DNA from: Escallonia rubra
Lineage: Eukaryota; Streptophyta; Magnoliopsida; Escalloniales; Escalloniaceae
Length of the DNA stretch: 64,000 nt
Direction of reading: 5' to 3'
Assembly: GCA_033065855.1 (NCBI GenBank)
Contig: JAVXUO010002473.1
Span: forward strand, 124,001 to 188,000
In this document: positions 14,618 through 27,574 of the stretch, in pieces
Position numbering within the stretch: the first letter of the stretch is position 1
Layout of the letters: each line of letters starts with the position of its first letter
Position numbers and translations under genes: made by a program
The notes under the pieces: generated by a model
Told to the model about the DNA's origin: nothing
Seen by the model: only the letters and a program-made list of their open reading frames with translations
The model's database searches: none

Positions 14618-14967
14618 CTAAATGTTATATCTCTTGTGCTAATCATGCAAGTTGCACTTCTCATGCTTGAACATTATTTAATATGCCTAAAGCATGCTTT
14701 GGTTGATGCTTCTCTTTTCAAAATTGTTGATTTTGTTGATATTCATTCAATCTCATTTGATTTGCACACACTCATATTTCTAAATCCTTTACACTTCCTA
14801 TTTGTGCTATTTTTGTAAAAGGCGCTTGGTACACCTTTCAATGGTTATTCAAGTACTTATGTGTTTATGATTTTGAATGCCCTTGTTGGCAATATTAATT
14901 ATCCATGGATGGATACATAAGTTGATCACTTTCACACACACCCTTAACCTTTTTTAAATGATGCCAA

Positions 14968-15190
14968 ATGGGGGAGAAAATATTGTTGATTCATATTTGT
15001 GTGATATGAGCATATATTACTTAAGTTAGGGGGAGCCCTACATTGCTTAAGATAGGGGGAGCGTTTTGTCATGATTTCTTCTCATGACCCCTTATGGTTT
15101 TTAATTGAGATTGTTATGCTTCATTTCGTATATTATCTTATATATCTCATATTATTTGAATCAATGTTTGCCATCATAAAAAAGGGGGAG
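14968..15190 (+). other. Polypurine tract with upstream PPT-like repeats
   Basis: The tract aaaaaagggggag (15178-15190) abuts the 3' LTR and would prime plus-strand synthesis. Similar ggggggag/gggggag motifs occur at about 14968, 15027 and 15054. Multiple PPT-like motifs ahead of the 3' LTR are a recognised Sirevirus trait. Confidence 0.85.
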
Positions 15191-15192
15191 AT

Positions 15193-16479
15193 TGTTAACT
15201 CTACGGTTATTTAACCTAGGATTATATTTGATTTTGACGATAACTAACATTGATGATTATGTTGTCTAACATGCATTGAGTTGATGAAGCAATAGGAACA
15301 ATCTCATACTCATGCAAACGGATTATTAGACGAGCAACATGGTCAAAGACTCTCAACGGAACGCATCAAAGAGGAAATTCGACGATTGAAGTTTTCATGC
15401 TTTTATTTCTGTCTTTGTAAACTAGACATAGAGAGATGATCGTTACGATGACTGTATACCTAGAACTTTCCCATAGGTTTCCCTTGCATGCATAAAAAGT
15501 TTTTCATGCTTTAAAAACAGGAAACTGCATTTTCAGGGATGCAGTCGACTGCATTGGGATGCAGTCGACTGCATGTTGGGCAGTAGGGTATTACAGTCGA
15601 CTGCATTGGAATGCAGTCGACTGCAATACTTCCAGTAGTCTATTACAGTCGACCGCATTGCATTGCAGTCGACTGCAAGTTGGAAATTTGAATTTCCAAC
15701 GGCTACTTTTTGGGTTACAGTCGACTACAATGGGCATTGCAGTCGACTGCATTTACCGTTTGGCGCATTTAATGACCCACCTAACCCCAAACGGTCATAT
15801 TTATTCCCAGCTCTATAAATACTCATCTTGGGCATTGTTTCCATTCATCAATTGCATTCAAAGCTCTCTTATCTTTCATATTCTCAAATATCAAAGCAAT
15901 TGTTCAAATCTCTCTTGTTTTCATTGATTTCTCATATTTTTCAAGAGAGCATTTATTGTGAGCTTACATTAGAGAGAGATACACTTTCATAAGTCATCAT
16001 ATACTCATCTCTCTTGTTCTAAGTACTTCAACTTGTACTCATCTACTTCTTAAGAGTGAAATCTTGTACACATTTCTTCATTGAAAGGTTCTTGTATCAA
16101 AGCTTGGGGTTGTCAAGCTTTGGAGCTTTGGGTTTGTCAAAGCTTGTTCTTGATGTGGGCATAGCATCAAGGGATTGTAAGAGGTTCAATCTTGACCCGT
16201 AAGGAAGATCATACTATTGGATTCTAGGGCCTTTCAAGGGACTTCCTTGAAGGGGTGGACGTAGGCTTGTGGGTATATCAAGCCGAACCATTTAATTCTC
16301 CTTGTCAAGTATCTCTAAACCCTTATCTCTTTACTTTATCGTTCTATATTTGTGTTGAGATTGGTTGTTTGTTTATTTGAGTTATTGTGATTGAGGTTTG
16401 TCGGTTGTTAATTTTAAAGTAGTCTTAAAATCCTATTCCCCCCCCCCCCCCCCCCTCTAGGGTTATTTTATTGGTTTCA
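15193..16479 (+). repeat. 3' LTR of the copia element
   Basis: The 1,287-bp LTR runs from TGTTAACT to TTTCA and is longer than the 5' LTR by 34 bp. The extra length is mainly one more palindrome unit (about 15531-15555) and an expanded C-run (about 16438-16455). TATA box at 15814-15820. The target duplication AATCC follows directly. Confidence 0.95.
15540..15751 (+). promoter_or_regulatory. Array of eight TGCAGTCGACTGCA palindromes in the 3' LTR
   Basis: Copies start at about 15540, 15560, 15592, 15612, 15646, 15665, 15717 and 15738. The first has no counterpart in the 5' LTR, where a single degenerate unit is present at that place. Both LTRs are made from the same template at insertion, so the difference reflects later expansion or contraction, or recombination. 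Confidence 0.85.
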
Positions 16480-16484
16480 AATCC

Positions 16485-17215
16485 CTTTATGTATAGGGAG
16501 TGAAAAAACACTAAATAAGAGTCACAACTCTTAGCATCAAAATAAAGGGTTACAACCCTTCAATTTAAATTGTAATAAATGGTAGTTTTAAAACTTCCAA
16601 CATGAAGCGCGACGGATTGGTCTATTTCGCTCTACTGGCCAAAGCGAAGCGAAGAATAAAAATCTCTAGAAAAGAAGTTAATTGTCGTTAAGAAACAAAG
16701 GACTTCCTAGAAAGAAGTTCGAGCTGGGTTCTTCATTATGGGACTATTCCAGTAAGGAATGAGTGAACAGACTCCTAGCTCTGTCCCGTTAGCCCAAAAA
16801 GCGTGAGGGGCAGAGCATAGTCTGAAGTGAGCTAGTGACTCAGTGAATTTCTCCGAGCTAAAAGCTCTGAGCTAGGCACTAAGAGCTAAGAGCTCCGAGC
16901 TCTAAGGCCGCTATTCCAGGAACCTCTCCTAAGGGGCCTTGGTTATGGCGTATGTGGGACCGGCTATCCCCCCTTAAACCAATACTCTCGACAACGGTTC
17001 TCCCTCTCCAAAAGCCGGCTCCTTCGCTGTAGTGGGACTGCTACACCCACGCTTTCTCCACAGCACCTCCCTCTCTGCAGGTAGGAATTCCTCGGGGCGT
17101 ATTACGGTTTTTCACCGAGGGGGTGGATCGAAGCGATTATAGCGAGGAATTGATATGAAACAAAGCACTTCGTCTATGGGCATCGTAGAAAGGATAGATT
17201 ATGACCCTAATCGGT
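16485..17215. other. AT-rich spacer then possible mitochondrial-derived DNA upstream of CRK copy B
   Basis: About 16485-16610 continues the DNA that flanked the copia insertion. From about 16615 to 17215 the style changes to one resembling plant mitochondrial spacers (ccaaagcgaagcgaagaata, repeated agctctgagct words). The right part (16913-17215) equals positions 1-300. No tRNA, rRNA or coding gene was seen in it. Organelle origin is inference. Confidence 0.35.
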
Positions 17216-17512
17216 TCCCCCCTCCCCCCTCCAAAAAAGCTGAACAAGTCCATTATTTCTGATAGTGAGCTTATATCCTAACAATTAGAAAACTTCTCCT
17301 TAACATTTGAGCTTCACAACAGTCACTTAAACAACTACAGAACAACAATTAAAAGACACTCAACAATAAAAGTGAAAATCAAATAAGTAGGAATGTACCA
17401 TCTAACATCATATTAAAAAAGAAAGCGTTTACCATATTGAAAGAAGGAAAGAGCACGAAAAATATTGATGTCCTTGACCCATTTTTCAGTCAACTTACTT
17501 TTTACCATATTG

Positions 17513-17588
17513 TCAACAGTGGGATTCAGCCCGACTTGTCCTTATTCTTGTCAACAGTGGGACTCTGCCCGACTTGTCCTTATTCTTG
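17513..17588 (+). promoter_or_regulatory. 38-bp tandem repeat with TTGAC cores, CRK-B upstream region
   Basis: Same two-unit structure as 601-676, at +16912, with GTCAA cores kept. Conservation in both copies is expected from the recent duplication and is not independent evidence of function. Confidence 0.4.
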
Positions 17589-17899
17589 TCTTCAACTTTT
17601 AAAATAGTGGAACATGAAAGTCACAAAGTTGTACCAGCTTGTGAACATGACCCATTTTTCAGTCAACTTACTTTTTCTCCACAAGACGACCCGTGCTTCC
17701 TATGTCAAGAAAATTTTGTACAAATTGAGGCGCAAACAAGTCTATATTTTAATTTTTCATTTAAACGATTCAAATTGAGTGACGCGTCTTTAGTCATTAT
17801 TCATCATATGACTCATTCAAATCATATCTGGACAAACATTTGTCGAGTAACAGATAAAAAAAACTTTTCATGTCGTTCTAATTTATAGATCGACGACGT

Positions 17900-17906
17900 T
17901 ATAAAA
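17900..17906 (+). promoter_or_regulatory. TATA box candidate of CRK-B
   Basis: TATAAAA, 222 bp before the start codon, matches the site at 988-994 of copy A. Confidence 0.5.
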
Positions 17907-18127
17907 GCTCTTTAATCCTAATGATCTTCTCGGTTACAAGTGCAACCAAAGAGAAAAGGCATATGGAACTTTCCATCATGGTAAAATTCAAGGAGGACAT
18001 TTCCAACAGATCTGAAACCTAGAAGAAGGAAAATCACGTGGAGGACTTTTTGAATAGATTTGATCGAAACCCTCAATACTAAGTGCTAAATGCTCAAAAC
18101 CTCAACATCTGAGTACACAGAGAGAAT

Positions 18128-22075
<3,948 letters not shown>

Positions 22076-22739
22076 TGCTTAAGGATGCATGTCCACTTCT
22101 ATGATTGGACTACTAACTAGGATAAGTCAAGGCAGTGATGTAGCACTCCTGATATTTTCAAATATATTTTAACACTAAATTTCATGTTTGTGCAGTCAAA
22201 CGCATTATTTATTGTGCGGATGAAGAATAGCTAAATCGTTTGTACTATGTTTCACAAGCTTTCTTTTAGATAGATCGGATCCTCTAACTCAACGATTTGT
22301 ACTGAGGATGACGCTTAAAAAATGCATGTCTTTGATCAGAATCAACTTAACCTTCTTGAGATCCATCTGCTAGTATGTTTGATATGAAACGGTTTATAGA
22401 GACTTTTGTCCTTACATTACATGCAAAATTTGCTAAATATTTCGTTTCAACTGGTTTGATTTCTTGCCTGATGGATCCATTAATATGAAACCAAGACGTA
22501 CTAATTAACTTTTTTTTTCCTACAAGCTTTTAATTACTATAAGTAAACTCATGTCAACCTAAAAACCTTCAAGGCCCACAACATGTGAAGATTTCAGCCA
22601 CACAAATAAAGCGTAAGAAAACAAGCAGCCATTATCCTTCTAGCTTCTCCAAGAGCTATCTCGATCAATCCTTCCAAACATCCCCACATTTCTCCATTAT
22701 TTGTTTCAAAGCAAGACTTAATTAGTCTGAGCTTCAAGC

Positions 22740-23192
22740 CGGTGTTTAGAAGAAACTTTGGAAACTATCCATCCCTGAGAAATTTAAGTATTTCCTTTTA
22801 GGCAGTTATTACATGAAAGGTTGCCACTTATGTCGGAACTGATCAAAAGAAATTGCTCTATTTTGAATAATTGTCCCCTTTGTTCTCTGTATGCTGAAAC
22901 TCATTTTCACCTTTTCCTGGAATGCGACTTTGTAGAACAGCTTTGGCAGACCGTTAGTGGTACCAATCTCTTAGGACTGCACTTTAACTCGTTGAAATTT
23001 TGGTAGGTGCATTGGTTAAATCAACTTATCTTCTATAACAATAAGGTTATGAAGAGATTCCTTTGGATGATAGTCATTCTCTGGCATATAAAGATTGGTC
23101 GCAATGCCTTAGTTTTTAAGGGCGAGCATTTTTGGCCACATATTATTCAGTTGAAAGCTCATGCCTCATTCCATAGCATACGTGCTATTAGT
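22740..23192 (+). pseudogene. L1-type LINE remnant, part 1 (zf-RVT and following region)
   Basis: A degraded frame encodes a reverse-transcriptase zinc-binding-like segment, with CPLCSLYAETHFHLFLECDF and then WHIKIGRNALVFKG-like residues. Stops (for example after HFNSLKFW near 23006) show decay. The frame stops at the hAT insertion point at 23192 and its DNA resumes at 24123. Confidence 0.75.
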
Positions 23193-24114
23193 TAGACCTG
23201 GAAAAATTCAACCCGTACTCGCTGGTAAACTCGGACCGTTGCCTAAAATGCGGGTACGGGTAGCAAAAATGACTACCCGCCAAAAATTAACCCGCACCCA
23301 GACCGGACCGTTTTGAGTGAACCTGTCCAGGTTGGGTACGGATTACCCGCGATTACCCGGTAACCTGTTATATATACTAGAAAATATTAGGGTTTCATTC
23401 TACAAGAGTACAACTCTTCCACCATTTCTCATCAGCCGCCCACCATAGGACCTCTCTCTCTCTCTCTTTCACTCGGAGCCTCTCAGCCGCCACCAGATAT
23501 GTCCCTTAGCTTCCCATGCAGACCAAAATCCTCTCTTTCTATCTCAATCGTCGGCCTGTTCAGCCTTTCACCTCCACCCTAACTAAGCCTTCACCTCGCA
23601 GAGACCGACCGACGACCACCGCCACCATGCACGGGAGACCCAACATCGTTCTGAAAACCCACCACTGTGGACCACAAATTTCATCACCGCAAGCTGCCGC
23701 ACCGTTCTGAAAACCCACCACCATGGGCCACAAATTTCACCACCGCAAGTCGCCGACGTGCCGATCTCCGATCTCCACTGAGATCTCTCTGCATCTAATT
23801 TTTCTTGAGTTCTTTATTGTCTTTGTGTAATCTCATTACTTTAATAATATATAGATCTTATTTTTTTCAAGGTTATTTGTATGGATCTGGTGTCAAACCC
23901 GTAGGAATTGAAGTAGAAATTAAAGAGTTGAATTATTTGGTGAGAAACTGATGGAAGCAAGCTTAAAAAAACTAAGAATAAAAAATACAAGTTGTGCCGG
24001 ATTACCCGCGGGTTTACCCGGAGTTGGAGGGCCGAATGTGGGTGCATGATTTTGCTACCCGTACCCGGACGGATTTGATCCGTACCCGCTGGGTTTACCT
24101 GTTTGTCAGGTCTA
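23193..24114. mobile_element. Non-autonomous hAT element with 8-bp target duplication
   Basis: A 922-bp element with termini TAGACCTG and CAGGTCTA (inverted repeats), flanked by the direct repeat CTATTAGT at 23185-23192 and 24115-24122. Subterminal regions are rich in ACCCG/CGGGT words on both sides, typical of plant hAT ends. The interior (about 23400-23960) has CT-rich DNA and short frames with no recognisable transposase. It sits inside the LINE remnant. Confidence 0.9.
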
Positions 24115-24122
24115 CTATTAGT

Positions 24123-24178
24123 TCCTTAACTTCCTATTTTCGAAAAATCCGGAAGCATGAAAGTAGGTCAGATCCTAG
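24123..24178 (+). pseudogene. LINE remnant, part 2 (between hAT and CACTA insertions)
   Basis: A 56-bp continuation of the sequence before the hAT element: removing the hAT and one target-duplication copy restores continuity with 23192. It ends in the TAG target duplication of the CACTA element. Confidence 0.65.
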
Positions 24179-24316
24179 CACTACGCCAAAACTGGCCTAT
24201 GGTGACAAGAAGGCCTACGGTATAAAAGGAAACGTAGGTACAAGTTATGTATGCCTACGGTTCATATTGCACCGTGGCTATTCGTGCAAAGTCAGTTTGG
24301 AAGAGCAGTCACATGG

Positions 24317-24347
<31 letters not shown>

Positions 24348-26174
24348 GAGACTTGCCCAGTTGCCAAATGCCAAATACTCTCACCCACTCCCAGACAGGC
24401 AGACGGCAGCACTCACCGGCGACGGGCGACAGAGACACACAGACACGGACACGGCAGGGGCTCCTCGAGTTGACTCTTTTTGGCAGAGCTCAGCTCAGAT
24501 CTGGAACGAACAAGACAACGAGGGGGAGGACTTCACCGGTGGACTCGACTACCGAGGTCCGAGGCCGTCTTCAAATTCAGATCTGGAACAACAATCGAAG
24601 AAGAAGCAGTGACCGGTGAGGCGAGAACTCCACCGGCCAATGACCCTCCCCGGTGACGACGCGTTGATGAACGGTGACCTTAGAAGAAGCAGTGACGGGC
24701 AGACTGATCAACGAGTGTCGACGGCGAGGCGAGGACTCCGGCGGCGACGATTCGTTGACGACTGGTGCGGCACCTTCCTCTGTCTGTCGAAAGGTCATCT
24801 TTCTGGTTTCTCTCATTTCCCATGTCTGCGGCAACAGTGCACTTCCGATCTCCTCTTCAGCCTAATTAAGCCACTCCACAGGTAACAATTCTCATTCAAT
24901 TTCCAATTTCACTGTTAAGATCACATCTGGGTCTCTGTTCCTTGACTGCATAAGTTTTAAATTTAGTTAATTTCGTTCATGTCACTGTTGAGTGCTTGAA
25001 TTTGGAAAATCTTGTTATGTCAGTTAGTGATGTCGTATCATTGGTCGTAATTAGCTCACTAAGTTCACATAGTTTGTTCAAAATTTTTGCTTTGGAGATT
25101 ACTTGAATTGGTTTTAATTGTCAATTCCTGCCTGGTTGTAGTGTTTCAAATGATCTTGTTACACAGCCGAATTTTGAGCTTAATCCTCTTGTTTTCACTA
25201 TAAGTTATTGATTGGGCTGCTTTGCATTAAACCATCAGTTCTTGGAGTCTCCGATACCAATCCAATGCTTCTTGGATGGCACTGCCTAGGGAAACTAGCT
25301 AAGTTGGTATTCTTGAGGTCCTAGACGAGGATATCTCCTCCTCTGTGCCATCTTGACGTGCAGCTCAGGATTGTCATAACCTGCACCTGCTTTTATTGAT
25401 CTTTCACATTCTTAAATTGCAGTCCTTGAGAACTTATTTCTTCTGCAATGTGTAAAACTTTGATCGGTATTAGCTTTTGTAGTTTCACACGTCCCAGTTT
25501 AGAAAGCGTGCATCTTAATATACTTTACAACAAAAGGAGCTTGTTATGAGCAAAAGATGTATAATTGGTGGTGTTAAAAGATTTACTTCTAGGTGTCTTT
25601 TATATAAGTTTTGGGCTACCAAGATGTGGATTTGCATTTCCTTACTGTTGTATTTATGTGCAAATTAGTATACGTGTTGATTGTAGATTGAATTATTGCG
25701 TATAGCAAGTGATTAGCATTTGAATCTGACAAAGGCAATCTTGCTTACGTCATGTTGTCTGAGAGCCTTCGGTAGCTTTTGGATTTAGATTTTGATTCTG
25801 TTCAAATGAGATTTGCGTTTTAGTTGGTGCACCCCCTCCTTGTCTGAGAGCCTTCGGTAGCATGGAAATGATTTTTGAAATATTTTTTTTGACAAATAAG
25901 GAGCTATGCCTACGGTAGTACCGTAGGCATAGATTGGGAATAAAAATAAGAATACAGCTATGCCTACGGTAGTACCGTAGGCATAGCTGGGAATAAAAAT
26001 AAGAATACAGCTACGGTATAACCGTAGGCATAACCTTCAACCCCGTAGGCATAGATCTAGGGCATCGCCACTTCTGGCTACGGTATAGTACCGTAGGGAT
26101 AGGCTATGCCTACGGGACATGGCACCTATACCTACGGTACTGTACCGTAGGCATAAGCTGGTTTTCTTGTAGTG
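24179..26174. mobile_element. Non-autonomous CACTA (En/Spm-type) element with TAG target duplication
   Basis: A 1,996-bp element beginning CACTACGCCAAAACTGGCC and ending GCTGGTTTTCTTGTAGTG, which are imperfect inverted repeats. It is flanked by TAG at 24176-24178 and 26175-26177. Subterminal GCCTACGGT/ACCGTAGGC words recur at both ends, several as palindromes (25910-26160). The interior has a (TC)n run at 24323-24350 and GC-rich DNA (24360-24870) with no transposase frame; overlapping short frames there are not convincing genes. Confidence 0.92.
25910..26160. repeat. Subterminal palindromic repeats of the CACTA element
   Basis: Units of the form GCCTACGGTA...TACCGTAGGC occur near 25911, 25960, 26005, 26080 and 26140. 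Two are joined by the longer duplicated segment gggaataaaaataagaatac. Related words lie at the left end (24210-24270). In CACTA elements subterminal repeats bind the transposase, which is the likely role here. Confidence 0.75.
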
Positions 26175-26177
26175 TAG

Positions 26178-26600
26178 ATCTTTTCTTCCGAAACCCAGTT
26201 TGAACATTTCTATCGGCCTCTTTACCCTTTTCATTTCTCTACCACCTGTCACTGCTTCATTCCTAACTCTCCCACCTTCTGTTCTATCTCACTAAAGCAA
26301 GCTGATACTGTGGATCATTTTGGTATTGGTTTGGGGGTGCTCAACTCTGCATGGGTTCCTATGGGTGCTAGTACTACATAAGGATTGCTTAGCGGCTGAT
26401 TCTTTCCATGCTTCTGCGACTGCTCTCCTTAATGCTATTGAGTGGCTCTATAATGCTCATCTTTTGCAACTTATATGCTTATGTTCTTCCTCACATTTTG
26501 TACATCAGATCCAAAATAGGATGTTTGATGAGTAGCAGGTGTACAATTTTTGTTCAGGATGACTTTTGGCTCCAGGAAGGTGGATCGTTGCATATCGCCC
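26178..26600 (+). pseudogene. LINE remnant, part 3 (RNase H-like region)
   Basis: Continues the LINE after the CACTA insertion. It contains a degenerate RNase H-like stretch (DSFHASATALLNAIEWLYNA near 26400-26455) with stops and frame changes. Its right end against the beta-glucosidase fragment at about 26660 is unclear. Confidence 0.6.
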
Positions 26601-26887
26601 TGAGACTCACACTTAATGTGTATCCACATTTTACTTTCCCTTGCATCATACTTGCTAATCTGCAATGGAAGGTCAAAGAAGCAGAGATATCAATCTTGTA
26701 GGGAACATAATCGATGGAAACAATGGAGATGAAGCTGTTGATCAATACAACCGCTATAGGGTACTACATAGAAGTTGAACCCTAATGTTTCTCTAATATA
26801 TAGCAAGAGTTGGTGGGAGTCCAAAGTCAAAGCATGCAATGCATGTTTTGTGACATAATTCCCTATGAATGGAAAAATACTTTCGAG

Positions 26888-26933
26888 ATTAAGTTATTTA
26901 ATTTTTTTTTTGGATACAATTAAGTTATTTAAT
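26888..26933 (-). mobile_element. Minimal LINE-type insertion: poly(A) sliver with 15-bp target duplication
   Basis: A perfect 15-bp direct repeat (26888-26902 and 26919-26933, attaagttatttaat) flanks only 16 bp, T9 followed by GGATACA. On the minus strand this is TGTATCC plus a poly(A) tail. The structure fits an extremely 5'-truncated target-primed insertion. It lies in the same intron as the larger LINE. Confidence 0.6.
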
Positions 26934-27574
26934 GCATGTCGTATGTTCGTAAGATATAAACAAGTTATGATGTCTACCAAATTATTTGGTAGGGTTACAC
27001 AAGATCTTGTTGCGTTTTTAAACTTGGGAATGTTAACCAATTTACTAACACCAACCCTTCACCTATTCTACTGGCTTACCTCCTATTTGAGAAACAAAAA
27101 TATAATTTCTCGTGCATGTCAAATTTACAGGTAAAAAGATTCTTAAAATGCTTGGGTTTGAACACATCATCTGGGATTCAAGACTCTAGACATGAACTCA
27201 AGATCAGAGACACGCTATAAGAGATGGGAGCTTGATTTCTCAAAAAGAATGATGTATACCCTTGATTTAGGGTTATTTTCTTCCATTTGCTTTTTCGGTA
27301 GATTATCTCATTCTCAGGGGAGAGAATTTAAAACCAAAAAAAAAAAACCTAAGATATATTGCACAAGACTCAAACTTTATTAACTGGAACCTTCAAAAAA
27401 AAAAAAATTTGGTAGAAACGTAGAATAGCATAAATAACTAAGTGTTTTCCACCCAGAGGTGAATACAGAAAGCATAGTGCAGCTTTACACACTAGACTCC
27501 ACCGAGTCTATAATACAAGAGTTAAGACAAACTAATATACACAGTACACAAAAGACGCACACAAAGCAGAAGAA

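Larger units (their letters stand above)
8398..16479 (+). mobile_element. Full-length Ty1/copia LTR retrotransposon, Sirevirus-like
   Basis: An 8,082-bp element with LTRs at 8398-9650 and 15193-16479, each starting TGTTA and ending TTTCA. It is flanked by a 5-bp target duplication AATCC (8393-8397 and 16480-16484). Gene order is gag, protease, integrase, reverse transcriptase, RNase H, which is copia. Three features point to the Sirevirus lineage as described for maize and other plants: an array of palindromes in the LTR upstream of the TATA box, several polypurine-tract-like ggggag motifs before the 3' LTR, and an RT of the SIRE type. No env-like frame is evident; 14618-15177 is noncoding. 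The pol frame is interrupted, so this copy is probably not autonomous. The LTRs differ by a few percent in the stretches compared by eye. Confidence 0.95.

Noticed and set aside
24247..24885. Several overlapping 85-160-aa frames inside the CACTA element
   Set aside because: GC-rich and low complexity, on both strands, with no recognisable domain. They lie inside a non-autonomous transposon. A captured gene fragment is possible but unsupported.
26320..26745. Short frames just upstream of the beta-glucosidase fragment
   Set aside because: Best explained as decayed LINE RNase H sequence and chance frames, not as missing GH1 exons.
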